From positions 92,223-156,222 of the forward strand of contig LJZR01000012.1 of assembly GCA_001314865.1 (NCBI GenBank): a DNA stretch of 64,000 nucleotides, read 5' to 3'. A program made the position numbers and the translations under genes. Shown here piece after piece: positions 42,581 through 52,264 of the stretch (position 1 is the first letter of the stretch; every line of letters starts with the position of its first letter). The notes under the pieces are model-generated. The model ran no database searches and was not told where the DNA came from. It saw only the letters and a program-made list of their open reading frames with translations. This DNA comes from Phormidesmis priestleyi Ana (GTDB lineage Bacteria; Cyanobacteriota; Cyanobacteriia; Phormidesmidales; Phormidesmidaceae).

Positions 42581-44491
42581 ATGGGGCTAATTGTTCAAAA
42601 GTATGGCGGCACCTCTGTCGGCACTATAGAGCGCATTCAGGCAGTTGCTGAGCGCATTCACACCACCGCGAAAGCAGGTAACTCAGTGATTGTAGTGGTT
42701 TCAGCGATGGGCAAAAGTACCGATAGCCTAGTGAAGCTAGCGAGCGAAATTTCGAGCAATCCTAGCCGTCGGGAAATGGACATGCTGCTTTCTACAGGCG
42801 AGCAGGTCACCATTGCACTGCTGAGTATGGCCCTGCATGAACATGGTCAGGCGGCGATTTCACTCACGGGCGCTCAGGTCGGCATCGTAACGGAAGCAGA
42901 GCACACGCGCGCCCGCATTTTAGAAATTAAAACCCAGCGGCTGGAGCGACATTTAAAAGAAGGCAAAGTCATTGTTGTTGCGGGCTTTCAGGGGACTAGC
43001 CGCAGCGACCAACTGTTAGAAGACCCAGATATGTTGGGCGAAATTACCACCCTCGGCAGAGGGGGATCAGATACCTCTGCGGTGGCGCTCGCTGCTGCGA
43101 TGCAGGCTGAACGCTGCGAAATCTATACCGATGTTCCCGGCATCTTAACGTCCGATCCTCGGCTAGTACCCGATGCGCAGCTGATGGAGGAAATCACCTG
43201 CGACGAAATGCTTGAGCTGGCGAGCTTAGGTGCGAGTGTGCTGCATCCTCGGGCCGTAGAAATTGCTCGCAACTATGGTGTGATGCTAGTTGTGCGCTCT
43301 AGCTGGACAGATCAGCCCGGCACTCGGGTGACCTCACCGGCCCCGCAGCCCAGGGCGCTAGCAGGGTTGGAGCTGGGCAATCCGGTTGATGCGGTGGAGT
43401 TTGATACGAATCAGGCCAAGGTAGCCTTGCTCAGGGTGCCTGACAAACCGGGCGTGGCCGCTCAACTGTTTGGCGCGCTAGCAGGACAGGCGCTTAATAT
43501 TGATTTGATCATTCAGTCTATTCACGAGGGTAATTCTAACGATATTGCTTTTACGGTGCATTCTCAGTCACTGGCGCAGGCGGCTAGTGTGGCTGAGCAT
43601 ATTGCGCCAACGCTGCGATCCTCCTACGGTGGGACTATCTCTGGCGGCGGCGCTATCTCTGGCGGCGGCGCTATCTCTGGCAGTGGGACTATCTCTGGCG
43701 GCGGCGCCGCAGATGAAGCCGAGGTTCAAACCGCTGACCATATTGCCAAGATCAGTATTGCGGGCGCTGGCATGATTGGTCGCCCTGGCGTCGCTGCGGG
43801 TATGTTTTCGGCGCTGGCTGAGGCAGGTGTGAATATTCAGATGATTTCGACTTCAGAGGTCAAGGTGAGTTGTACGGTGGCAGGAGATGACTGCGATCGC
43901 GCGATCGCCACTCTGTGCAAACATTTTGACGTTACCAACTCTCCTGCACGATTGGATCAGGCCCAACTGACCGCAGCCAATCTCCCCTCCGTCAGGGGCG
44001 CGGCCCTAGACCTACAGCAAGCCCAGCTTGCCATTCGCTATGTCCCCGACAGACCTGGCCTGGCCGCTCGCATTTTCCAGCTACTGGCCGACCGCAGCAT
44101 CAGCGTAGATATGATTATTCAGTCACAGCGCAGTCGTCCTCACCAGGGCCAAATGACCCGCGACATCGCCTGTACCATCAGGCAAGACGACGCCGAACTC
44201 GCTAAAAACCTGTTGCAAGCAGCAGCGGCTGAACTAGGCTACGGAGAGGTGTGGATCAACAAAGACATCGCCAAGGTGAGCGTCGTTGGCATTGGCATGG
44301 CCTATCGCCCTGGCATTGCCGCAGCAATGTTTGAATCTCTCGCCGCCGCCGATATCAACATCCATATGATCGGCACCTCCGAGATTAAAATTAGCTGCGT
44401 AGTAGAGCAAGCCAAAGGCGTAGAAGCGCTCAGAGTCGTCCATTCTGCCTTTGACCTAGCAGGCTCGGAAACGGTAGAGGTACCGGCGTGA
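42581..44491 (+). CDS. lysC: Aspartate kinase with four ACT domains
   Basis: LysC phosphorylates aspartate, opening lysine, threonine and methionine synthesis. The 636-aa protein starts at ATG 42581 (MGLIVQKYGGTSVG, the kinase signature) with GGAAGGAAG upstream. The kinase domain (1-245) is followed by four ACT domains in two pairs, the usual cyanobacterial arrangement for amino-acid feedback. Between the first and second ACT domains is an insert of ISGGG repeats (43630-43710) coded by an 18/15-bp tandem repeat. The stop overlaps a small membrane-protein gene (GTGA). Confidence 0.96.
   Translation: MGLIVQKYGGTSVGTIERIQAVAERIHTTAKAGNSVIVVVSAMGKSTDSLVKLASEISSNPSRREMDMLLSTGEQVTIALLSMALHEHGQAAISLTGAQVGIVTEAEHTRARILEIKTQRLERHLKEGKVIVVAGFQGTSRSDQLLEDPDMLGEITTLGRGGSDTSAVALAAAMQAERCEIYTDVPGILTSDPRLVPDAQLMEEITCDEMLELASLGASVLHPRAVEIARNYGVMLVVRSSWTDQPGTRVTSPAPQPRALAGLELGNPVDAVEFDTNQAKVALLRVPDKPGVAAQLFGALAGQALNIDLIIQSIHEGNSNDIAFTVHSQSLAQAASVAEHIAPTLRSSYGGTISGGGAISGGGAISGSGTISGGGAADEAEVQTADHIAKISIAGAGMIGRPGVAAGMFSALAEAGVNIQMISTSEVKVSCTVAGDDCDRAIATLCKHFDVTNSPARLDQAQLTAANLPSVRGAALDLQQAQLAIRYVPDRPGLAARIFQLLADRSISVDMIIQSQRSRPHQGQMTRDIACTIRQDDAELAKNLLQAAAAELGYGEVWINKDIAKVSVVGIGMAYRPGIAAAMFESLAAADINIHMIGTSEIKISCVVEQAKGVEALRVVHSAFDLAGSETVEVPA
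43630..43710 (+). repeat. In-frame Gly/Ser repeat in lysC ACT linker
   Basis: The repeated unit GCTATCTCTGGCGGCGGC-like encodes (G/A/T)ISGGG five times. It lies between two ACT domains, where a flexible linker is tolerated. Confidence 0.88.
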
Positions 44492-44631
44492 GTCAAGATG
44501 TCGCTATCTTTATCGGCAGCGCTATGGTGCTGATTGGCTACCTCATTTTTTCAGCCAAAACAGAAATGGGAACTCAAATAAAATGGCCTTTAAATGACAT
44601 TAGAAGACAGGAAGAGAAAGAAAACGAATGA
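44488..44631 (+). CDS. Small single-TM protein translationally coupled to lysC
   Basis: This is not in the ORF track. GTG 44488 overlaps the lysC TGA by 4 nt (GTGA). The 47-aa product starts MSQDVAIFIGSAMVLIGYLI, one transmembrane helix, followed by a charged tail (NDIRRQEEKENE). The stop-start overlap is typical of translational coupling, so expression with lysC is likely. I do not recognise the family. Confidence 0.65.
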   Translation: MSQDVAIFIGSAMVLIGYLIFSAKTEMGTQIKWPLNDIRRQEEKENE

Positions 44632-45036
44632 GTGAGTTTACAATGCCACGTGGCACTCCCACGCAGCACTCCCACGCAGAAAGGAAGTGGTCATTACAGC
44701 TGCTTAATTGCAAGCAAGACTTAGCAGCGCTGGGGGTCGTAAGGTTGCTCGTTATTTAGGATCTCAAAGCTCGATCAGCGTTGGCACTTTTGTCGCTGAC
44801 GGAGTGATGCTGTGGAGGGTAATGCTATGGAGGGATATCTACACTCCATAGCATTTGCTAAACTTGTAATACTAAAAACGTCAGTAAACGTCAGCCAAAT
44901 ATACCGTCAAAGTGAATTTGGCAAAGTGAATTTGGCAAAGTGAAATCTGGCGAAGTGACTGAGCGACTTGTACTGAGCGACTCGTTTTGCGTAGGTCACG
45001 CATCACTGCTTACCTTTAGCCCTCAGGCAAGCCCTC
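44632..45036. other. Non-coding region after lysC unit
   Basis: About 400 bp with no supported gene. It contains the hairpin at 44821-44855, a repeated CACTCCCACGCAG, and AAAGTGAATTTGGC repeated two to three times near 44908-44950. Confidence 0.45.
44821..44855 (+). terminator. Hairpin downstream of lysC unit
   Basis: AATGCTATGGAG and CTCCATAGCATT form a perfect 12-bp stem with an 11-nt loop. No T tract follows, so termination is uncertain. Confidence 0.6.
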
Positions 45037-45339
45037 ATGAACAACAACAATTTGATCGAGTCTTTTTATAGCTGGTATCGTGGCGCTATTCGCCATCCTA
45101 AATGGCGCTGGGCTATTATTCTTGGCACAGTGTTTTATCTCATTAGCCCGCTCGATATTTCGCCCGATGTTATCCCTATTATCGGCTGGCTAGATGACGG
45201 CATTTTAGCGACTCTGCTAGTGACTGAGCTCTCTTCTTTAGCTATGGATTATCTTAAAAACAAAAGCAAAGGTAACGTCGCTGAGGGTACTACAGTTGAA
45301 GCAGAAGGTGCAAATGTGATTGATGTAGAAGTTAGCTAG
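45037..45339 (+). CDS. DUF1232 (YkvA-like) membrane protein, second copy
   Basis: The 100-aa protein contains YLISPLDISPDVIPIIGWLDD, the DUF1232 signature, within a short hydrophobic hairpin. A short acidic tail ends IDVEVS. It is a paralogue of the 113-aa protein at 30408-30749. It lies 84 bp upstream of an MscS-type channel on the same strand, so a shared transcript is possible. The family function is unknown. Confidence 0.88.
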   Translation: MNNNNLIESFYSWYRGAIRHPKWRWAIILGTVFYLISPLDISPDVIPIIGWLDDGILATLLVTELSSLAMDYLKNKSKGNVAEGTTVEAEGANVIDVEVS

Positions 45340-45422
45340 CGATCGCTTACTGCCAGTGCTATGTCAGTGCTATTTCGGTGCTATTAAGGCGTTAAGATAG
45401 CGGTTTTCCCTGGCGCTGCTGC

Positions 45423-46865
45423 ATGTTAAACGCTTTAGAAAAAGTTCAGTCTTTTTTTGCCGAGCCGTTTTTACAGCTCGGCAATTCGGCAATTTCGTTG
45501 GGTGCAATTAGCCAAGTTTTACTCATTTTGCTGGTTGTACTGCTTGTGGCTTTTGGGCTAAAGCGGTTTATTTCACTGCAAATTCTTGGTCGGCTTGGGC
45601 TCAGGCAGGGCACTCGCGAGTCGGTGGCGGTAATTACGAGCTACGCGATCGCAGCATTGCTTTGCATTGTGCTGTTACAAGCTGCTGGGATCAACCTTGC
45701 CTCACTCGCCGTTATTGCTGGCAGCTTAGGCGTGGGTGTTGGCTTTGGCCTGCAAGAAATCACCAAAGATTTTATTAGCGGTTTGGCTTTGCTCCTAGAA
45801 CGCAAGCTAAAAGTAGGCGATTTTGTTGAAACTGACGAAGTCTCTGGCTATATTGATGAAATCTCGCTGCGCTCTACGGTGATTCGTACTATCACCCAAA
45901 AGCATATTGTTGTACCCAATAGTGACTTAATTAGCAACAGAATCACCAACTGGACATACGCCAATCAAAAAGGCTGGGTTATTGTTCCAATTAGCGTTAC
46001 CCATGAGAGTGATCCTATCTTGGTAATTGAGATATTGCTGGATTCTGCTTATATGGAGGAAACAGTTTCTTTAGAACAGCCGCCTGAAGTATATCTGTTT
46101 AACATTGGAGAGAACTCGCTAGACTTTAAGTTGGTTGTGTGGATTAACCGGATTGATTTGAAGTACGTCACTGAAAGCTCGCTTCATTTCATTATTTTGC
46201 AAAATTTAAAGCAGCATGGCCTACGCCTGGCCTCTCCCCGCTTAGATGTTTGGCAGCGTAACCCCAGCGTGGTGATTGCTTCAACGCCAAAAGACTACAG
46301 CCAAGACGCCGATTTGCAGCGATCAGTCGGGAGCGATTTGGATAATTTTGCTAAACCCGTAGCGATTAGAGACTTGTTGAAGCAGATTCCCTTTTTTCAG
46401 CAATGCACCGACTTAGAACTTCGTAAGCTGGTAGAAATTGGCCATCGCAAGCGGCTAGAGACATCAGAAGTGCTCTATCGAGAAGGTGAACCGGGTGACG
46501 CCTTTTATATTATTTTGTGTGGCTCGGTGGGCTATACGCTGCCCGCGACGCAGCAAACCACGATTGTCAAAGCAGGGCAATTTGTCGGAGAGTTTTCGCT
46601 AATGCTTGGGGTGCCTCGCACGGTCACTATCAAAGCCGTTGAAGAGACAACGCTGTTTAAGATTAGTCCCCAAGGTTTTAAAAAACTACTGCAAGATCAG
46701 CCTCACTTATACAATTTAATTGTGGCGGAAATGGGGCGTCATGAGGAAGAACTTTCTCAGCAAGGTCGCCAACTCAGGGCGCTAGGGCTGATCAACTCGG
46801 AAGAGTACAATCGCAACCCGATTGATTGGGTGCGTCAACATTTAGAGCGATTGTTTGGGCTCTAG
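45423..46865 (+). CDS. MscS-family channel with cyclic-nucleotide-binding domain
   Basis: The 480-aa protein has three N-terminal transmembrane helices; the third carries the pore-lining Gly/Ala-rich helix (LAVIAGSLGVGVGFGLQEI). An MscS beta domain (GDFVETDEVSGYIDEISLRST, VVPNSDLISNRITNW) and C-terminal cNMP-binding domain (about 320-450; FVGEFSLMLGVPRTVTIKA phosphate-binding cassette) follow. This is the bCNG architecture: an MscS relative gated or modulated by cAMP/cGMP rather than tension alone. It is an inner-membrane protein. Confidence 0.93.
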   Translation: MLNALEKVQSFFAEPFLQLGNSAISLGAISQVLLILLVVLLVAFGLKRFISLQILGRLGLRQGTRESVAVITSYAIAALLCIVLLQAAGINLASLAVIAGSLGVGVGFGLQEITKDFISGLALLLERKLKVGDFVETDEVSGYIDEISLRSTVIRTITQKHIVVPNSDLISNRITNWTYANQKGWVIVPISVTHESDPILVIEILLDSAYMEETVSLEQPPEVYLFNIGENSLDFKLVVWINRIDLKYVTESSLHFIILQNLKQHGLRLASPRLDVWQRNPSVVIASTPKDYSQDADLQRSVGSDLDNFAKPVAIRDLLKQIPFFQQCTDLELRKLVEIGHRKRLETSEVLYREGEPGDAFYIILCGSVGYTLPATQQTTIVKAGQFVGEFSLMLGVPRTVTIKAVEETTLFKISPQGFKKLLQDQPHLYNLIVAEMGRHEEELSQQGRQLRALGLINSEEYNRNPIDWVRQHLERLFGL

Positions 46866-47035
46866 CGGAATCGCATAGACAAAATCAGGCGCTATTAATT
46901 AAAAATTAACCCAAAATTAATAGGGAGCGTTGTACATTACAAAAATAATTGATGTTTTACGCGAAGGATATTCATAGACCTACAGACCTCGGCGTTGGTA
47001 GGTTATTTAATTGGGGGTGAATCTCCAAAGACTAT

Positions 47036-47686
47036 ATGGAAAGCCCTGATCCAAAGCTTATGTCAAAAGACACCCAATCTTTTTTGCTCTCCGACTCGGC
47101 TATGCGAGCTGCGAGCTACTCTACCTACGAAAATTTTCAGCCGCAGCTCTCTTTAGGCCCCACTGAGCTACAAACCTGGAAGCACCGAATTCTCAACTTT
47201 CAATCCCAGATTCAAGCTGCGCCGCCCGCCCAACAGGGCAGCTTGTTTGAGCCCGTGGCCCCGGTGGAGGCGAGTCCTGCGGACACCCTTGACCCCTTTA
47301 GCCTGCGCCGCCAAAACACCGAATTTTGGCGCTGGCAGTTCGACGATGTTGGTATTGCCGCGATGTACTTTGTGATTGACTACGCGGCTACTGCCCCTGA
47401 CAGCGGCCAGCCCCTGCTGCTCTACATTGGCGAAACTGTAAAATCAAACCAGCGTTGGAAAGGCGTTCACGACTGCAAGCGCTATCTTACTAACTATCGC
47501 CAGTCTCACTACGAGAATGGGCTAGACAGTGAGCTGGGTATTGCCTTTTGGCCTGCTGCCCCCGAAGCGCGTAAGCCTCGGCAGCAGCTGGAATTAGCGT
47601 TGATTTATCGGTGGCGATCGCCCTTCAATAAAGAAAACTGGCGCTTTTGGAACACCCCTTTTGTCAGTGGCAAGCAGAACCCGTAA
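47036..47686 (+). CDS. GIY-YIG nuclease-like cyanobacterial protein
   Basis: The 216-aa protein has a variable N-terminus and a C-terminal domain with LLLYIGETVKSNQRWKGVHDCKRYL and QLELALIYRWRSPFNKENW. The YIGE...K.R..H pattern is GIY-YIG-like, and the family appears widely in cyanobacteria. Nuclease activity is unproven and the first half of the GIY motif is degenerate. ATG 47036 or ATG 47060 could be the start. It converges on the agrE gene. Confidence 0.75.
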   Translation: MESPDPKLMSKDTQSFLLSDSAMRAASYSTYENFQPQLSLGPTELQTWKHRILNFQSQIQAAPPAQQGSLFEPVAPVEASPADTLDPFSLRRQNTEFWRWQFDDVGIAAMYFVIDYAATAPDSGQPLLLYIGETVKSNQRWKGVHDCKRYLTNYRQSHYENGLDSELGIAFWPAAPEARKPRQQLELALIYRWRSPFNKENWRFWNTPFVSGKQNP

Positions 47687-47750
47687 AGGCAGGGAGTCAT
47701 AGGCCCTAAAGAAACGGTAGCGGATAAGTTCTGCCTGCTTTCCTGCCTGC

Positions 47751-49853
47751 TTACTTCACGAGCGCATATTCCCCGGTGAGTTTGCATAGCTGCTGCACCA
47801 GCAAACTGAGGAACAAGCCCACATCTGTGACGACGCCAGTGGATTCTACCGATCCGCGATCGCTCAATTTGGTGACCACAGCCGGATTAATATCCACGCA
47901 CACCATTTTCACACCGGCTGGGGTCATATTCCCAACGCCGATAGAATGCAGCATGGTTGAGAGCATCAAGATTAAATCAGCCCCTTCAATCAATCGAGCG
48001 TAGTCGGCCTGCGCTTCAATCAAATTCATTTTGGTGTCGGGCAGGGGGCCATCGTCGCGAATTGAACCAGCCAGGGAAAAGGGCACGTTGTTTTTCACGC
48101 ATTCGTACATGACGCCGCTGGTGAGAACACCTTTTTCAACCGCATTCGCGATGCTGCCGTAGCGACGAATAGTGTTAATAGCCTTGAGATGATGGCGATG
48201 GCCGCCCTGAACCGAGACGCCGCGCTTCATATCCATGCCTAACGAAGTGCCCATCATGGATTGTTCAATATCATGAACAGCGATCGCATTGCCGCCTAGC
48301 AGCGCATGCACATAGCCGCCCTGAATTAGCTTTCGCAAATGCTCGCTACCGCCGGTATGAATGACCACCGGGCCAGCCGTGACGACCACCTTGCCACCGC
48401 GATCGCGAATTCGCCGCAAGTCCCAGGCAATTTGCTCAACCACTAGCTCAACCCGGCGCTCGCTTGAAACGCCTGCGCCCATGAAGCTAAAGTCGTCTGT
48501 CCCTTTTTTGATAGAAGGCGCTTTGCGCAGGGTGTGAATGCCTTTGCTGCCTACAACCACTTCTTCACCCACTTTGAGATCGCGCAATAGCTTGCAGCGC
48601 GCGACTAGCTGACCCGATTCATGGGTAACGGCGATCGCGCCATCCATCCGCTGTCCCTGCACCCGATACCAGTGGTCACCCACTAACACCTCCGAAGGGT
48701 AAATAGTCGTCACATAAAAATCATCGGGGGCAACACCGTCTTGAACCACCGCATCTAGCTGAGCAGGCGTTGACTCTCGGGGCAAGCTCACCGCCCCCAG
48801 GTCAATGAGCTGCCCCATAATGTCATCCATGACAGAAATATCGGGCGCTGTCACCTTCACTTCAGCAACCGAAATATCCTGCCGCTGCATACCCAAATCA
48901 AAGCTCAGCACCTGAAAGCTACCGCCGCCCGTCGTAATCACATCTAGCGCCCGGTTTACAATGCCCGAGTCTAGCAAATGGCCTTCTAAACGAATCACCC
49001 GGCTCAAAATAGAAGACGCTTTGGGCTCAGTTTGGCGGGGTTCAATGGTTTTTAAGGTAAGGCACTTGGCCGCGCCACCCGCCTTCAAAAATTCGGTCAG
49101 CGGCGTTTCTTCGACGGTAAAACCGCGATCGCTCAAAATGGCTTTCAGCTCATCGCTGGCCTGGTTCATCACCACAACGTGATCGACATTCACCGTATTG
49201 CAGGCAAAATTTATCGCATCTATTTCGCTGACCACAATGCGCTTTTCCGCCGGAACTCGCATTTCAATGAGCCGATTAGAATAGGCGTCAAAAGCGGGCG
49301 GATAGTACATCACATACCCGTCTGTCAGCGGACAAAAACAGGTATCTAAATGATAGAAACGGCTATCTACCAATCGCAAAGAGAGAACTTCTACATCTAA
49401 CCAATCTGCAAGGTAGGGGTGAGAGTCTAACTCAGAGCGAAAGCCATAGCCCGCCCACAGCCAGCCGCCTGCTCGGTCAATCAGGGCATCGCCTGCCCCT
49501 TCAAACGGCAGACTTTTTGGCAGGGTATACACCGTAAAGCCGTTGTCCTCAAACCACTTGTGAAAATAGGGTTCTTCGCCTTGGCGCTCAGGGTGCAAAA
49601 ACCGGCTCAAAACGACGCGATCGCCCAGAACCAGCCCGGCATTAGCAGCAAACACCATATCTGGCCAGCCTTTTTGGGGCTCAACTAGCTCAATCGTCGC
49701 ATGTTTTTTCAGCACGCTATATAGCTGATTCCACTGAGATTCTGCATGATCGCGCGACGATCGGTGAATATTGCCTTCCATCCAGGGATTAATCACATAG
49801 TCCACATCGTAGTGGTGGGGCGGACACATCAAAATCTTCATGTCGTGGGTCAT
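47751..49853 (-). CDS. agrE: Arginine dihydrolase / ornithine cyclodeaminase (AgrE/ArgZ)
   Basis: The ~700-aa bifunctional enzyme has an N-terminal amidinotransferase-fold arginine dihydrolase (about 1-275; MCPPHHYDVDYVINPWMEGN, YHLDTCFCPL, catalytic Cys in GGAAKCLTLK) making ornithine and ammonia. The C-terminal LOR/SDH-type domain is an ornithine cyclodeaminase in Anabaena AgrE, yielding proline. It drives arginine catabolism and nitrogen release, linked to cyanophycin turnover. I chose ATG 49853 because GAGG lies 8 nt upstream; the track start adds an unlike leader. Confidence 0.93.
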   Translation of the reverse strand: MTHDMKILMCPPHHYDVDYVINPWMEGNIHRSSRDHAESQWNQLYSVLKKHATIELVEPQKGWPDMVFAANAGLVLGDRVVLSRFLHPERQGEEPYFHKWFEDNGFTVYTLPKSLPFEGAGDALIDRAGGWLWAGYGFRSELDSHPYLADWLDVEVLSLRLVDSRFYHLDTCFCPLTDGYVMYYPPAFDAYSNRLIEMRVPAEKRIVVSEIDAINFACNTVNVDHVVVMNQASDELKAILSDRGFTVEETPLTEFLKAGGAAKCLTLKTIEPRQTEPKASSILSRVIRLEGHLLDSGIVNRALDVITTGGGSFQVLSFDLGMQRQDISVAEVKVTAPDISVMDDIMGQLIDLGAVSLPRESTPAQLDAVVQDGVAPDDFYVTTIYPSEVLVGDHWYRVQGQRMDGAIAVTHESGQLVARCKLLRDLKVGEEVVVGSKGIHTLRKAPSIKKGTDDFSFMGAGVSSERRVELVVEQIAWDLRRIRDRGGKVVVTAGPVVIHTGGSEHLRKLIQGGYVHALLGGNAIAVHDIEQSMMGTSLGMDMKRGVSVQGGHRHHLKAINTIRRYGSIANAVEKGVLTSGVMYECVKNNVPFSLAGSIRDDGPLPDTKMNLIEAQADYARLIEGADLILMLSTMLHSIGVGNMTPAGVKMVCVDINPAVVTKLSDRGSVESTGVVTDVGLFLSLLVQQLCKLTGEYALVK

Positions 49854-50157
49854 CGGGGTCATCCTCAAAAATTGAAAAAATACTGACAGCGCAAACAATA
49901 CAACCGCAATTAAAAAATGCTAAACACAGCTAAACACACAGGCTCATTTCTGTTATTCAAACCGCAACTCAAACCGCAATTCAAACCGCACCTTATCAAC
50001 CGCAAAATATCTAAAACAGATCCTTACTCAGCCGCTGCTCATAACGCGCTACAAAAAACTAGCTTGCATCATTTCCAGGCACAAGAATATCTGTTTTTCC
50101 TGACAGGTCAGCTCAATATTTTAGTATGTTCTGCCTTTTCACAGCTGTCTGCACAGT

Positions 50158-50215
50158 TCCAGATAACACCCCAAATAACACCCCAGATAACACCCCAGAT
50201 ATCGCTCCAGATATC
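50158..50215. repeat. 12-bp tandem repeat
   Basis: Units of the type AACACCCCAGAT occur about four times and grow more divergent (ATATCGCTCCAGAT) at the right end. Confidence 0.8.
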
Positions 50216-50638
50216 GCCTCACTAAGACTTTTGCGGCCACCCGGACACAGGAGGCAATATTTATAACCAACTACCCCCTAAGCAGTACGCAAATCTCTGC
50301 CTAAAGAAGGCTAGGAAGGTTGTAGGCTATAGAACCTAGTTTTTTTGGCGACGATTGCCAAATGTTATGAAACCATCACTCAAGCATGAAGCACGGAGAA
50401 AAGGGTAATGTACAATACCGTTATCAACGGATAAAAAGCCTTTATTTCTTAGCTCATGTGCGCAAGCTCTGAGGTCACGAATGCCTAGGTATCGTTGGCG
50501 AAACAGAATATACCTATAACTACCTACAAATTGGTCGCTACCAATATGGGTGACGACAGGGAGGTTTGTTTGGCGTAGCTGATATAGTGTAGTCAATATC
50601 AGAGTTTACGAGGAGTAGAGTGAGATAAAGAACTAGAT

Positions 50639-50702
50639 ACTGTCTTGACCCTTAACTGTCTTGAATCCTAACCGTCTTGACCCTTAACTATCTTGACCCT
50701 TA
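50639..50702. repeat. 16-bp tandem repeat
   Basis: CTGTCTTGACCCTTAA is present four times with one to three changes in some copies. No gene overlaps it. Confidence 0.85.
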
Positions 50703-51333
50703 ATTAGACTCCCCAAAGAGTATCTGAATCTTTAAACAGCATTTTAACTAGCAGTAATCAGCACATTAACCAGCAACAGTTTTATCACTTAAAAAGTTCT
50801 TCGCTTAACATTTTTTTTGGATTGTCAAAAGCTGTTTCAAACAGTTTTCTGGTATTCATAATTTATGAGGAGTACTAGACAGGGTAAGCGTTTTAGCGAA
50901 TTTACGCGATCCAGATAAGCTGTAAAAACACCTAAACAGAGTCAGAAATCTTGTCATCGTCACTTCTGGTCACTTCTGTTGTTTGGCTCTGCCACTACTT
51001 GGTTCTACTGTCCACTTTACGGATTATCGCTTTACGGATTATCACTTTACGGATCGTTTTACTCAACCTCTTTAATCGACAAATAGGCTCTGTTGAGAAG
51101 ATAGATTCTGTTTCGCCAAGTTTCGCATTGAACACCCGTTTACCCGGTTAGATAACCTGTTATCTACCATCAGTTTATCTACCTATCAGCTATCAGCAAC
51201 TGTAACCGTTGTCATTTAACCACTCATCTGCACTTTCGTTAACGTCCCGCACTGCTTAGCAAGCTTGACGCAAACTTTGCGTCTCAAATTTTGCACAGTG
51301 ATTTACCAAATACTTACTATTGAGGGCATTACC

Positions 51334-51558
51334 ATGCTTAAAGAAGCGCGTCGATATTCTATTCATTCCGTTCAAGATGAAGTCCGAGCCTTGGTCAATA
51401 GAGGATCTATTGGCAAGCAGAGTCAAATTTATGTTTTGGCTCGATACTTTAGCGATCGCGAGTGGAAGAAAATAGAGGAAGTGCTAGAAAGCAATGAGTA
51501 TTTACTCAGAGACCCTATTGGCGACCTGATCGGTCAAGAGAGTTGGCTAAACGATTAA
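51334..51558 (+). CDS. DUF4327 family protein
   Basis: The 74-aa protein starts at ATG 51334 (MLKEARRYSIHSVQDEVRAL), with GAGGG upstream. It matches the DUF4327 pattern: YSI..IQDE..LV..G.I...Q.IY.L, then W...E..LE and the end LLRDPIGDLIGQESWLND. This small cyanobacterial family has unknown function. The track start at 51265 adds 23 unlike residues. Confidence 0.85.
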   Translation: MLKEARRYSIHSVQDEVRALVNRGSIGKQSQIYVLARYFSDREWKKIEEVLESNEYLLRDPIGDLIGQESWLND

Positions 51559-51756
51559 AACTCTCGTATTTTCAAGGTTGTCGTTCAGTCATGCCGTTCA
51601 GTCATGCCGTTCAGTTCGTTCAGTCATGCCGTTCAGTCATTAATGCATTCAGCAACAGCGATGCATTGACCGCTGCCTCGCCGCAGGTGATCGCCTTTGC
51701 AGCGGTCAATACGACTACAGCGATACGATATTGAATTGCGTTCCCTAAGCACTCCC

Positions 51757-51996
51757 TCAGCTGTAGGAATCACCCTTTAGCGGCGGCTTATTAAGGTTGG
51801 CGTTGTCAACGACGTAAGCCATGTTGTAAGGATCGTCTACTTTTTTAGAAGCCTGCCTGAGTTCTACACCAATGACGTTGCCATCTTCGTCGTAGTCTAA
51901 AATGAGCCCTGGCGCTATTTGAGCGGTTTCTTCGATGGTGGCTAGGTTGAACGAAATCTGTAAAATGTCTTTATTTTCGTCGTACAGTACTTTCAT
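51757..51996 (-). CDS. DUF2283 family protein
   Basis: The 79-aa protein begins MKVLYDENKDILQISFNLAT and contains the DUF2283 pattern (Y...D.L.I.F......T..I.PG.ILDYDEDGNVIGVELRQAS). The function is unknown; members are often small stand-alone genes or near toxin-antitoxin loci, and no toxin partner is seen here. Short GTTCAGTCATGCC repeats lie about 120-170 bp beyond its 3' end. Confidence 0.85.
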   Translation of the reverse strand: MKVLYDENKDILQISFNLATIEETAQIAPGLILDYDEDGNVIGVELRQASKKVDDPYNMAYVVDNANLNKPPLKGDSYS

Positions 51997-52264
51997 AGCA
52001 GGCTTTCACAGGGTTTTATAAGCAGTGGTATGAAGATGATGCTTATGGGCGATTGTCTAGCGATTGTCTAGACAGATGACAGGCAGCAACCCATCTCCTA
52101 AGATCATCATAGAATGATGGAAACCGTTACAACACATTCTTTCTACGTATTAACAGCAATTATTTCTTGCCGGTGGCTATGCGAATGTGCGCTATGAACC
52201 AGTAAAAAACTATCTAATAGAGTTGTATGGTGACTGTATTCAATGCCTAACGATTTAGATAGCT

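Larger units (their letters stand above)
49854..51333. other. Large non-coding region with tandem repeats
   Basis: About 1.5 kb without a confident gene. It contains a CAAACCGCAA(T/C)T repeat near 49960, the 12-bp array at 50158-50215, the 16-bp array at 50639-50702 and TTTACGGATTATC repeats near 51010-51055. One minus-strand ORF (50336-50596, 86 aa) starts at TTG without a ribosome site and is not called. The region could be a decayed gene or a repeat-rich spacer. Confidence 0.5.

Noticed and set aside
49917-50225. 102-aa ORF in the large gap
   Set aside because: Composition is dominated by CAAACCGCA and CCCCAGATAACA repeats. No ribosome site or family resemblance.
50336-50596. 86-aa minus-strand ORF (LRACAHELRNKGFLSVDNG)
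   Set aside because: The central stretch is vaguely winged-helix-like, but it starts at TTG with no ribosome site and no partner gene. Kept out of the gene list and mentioned in the gap entry.
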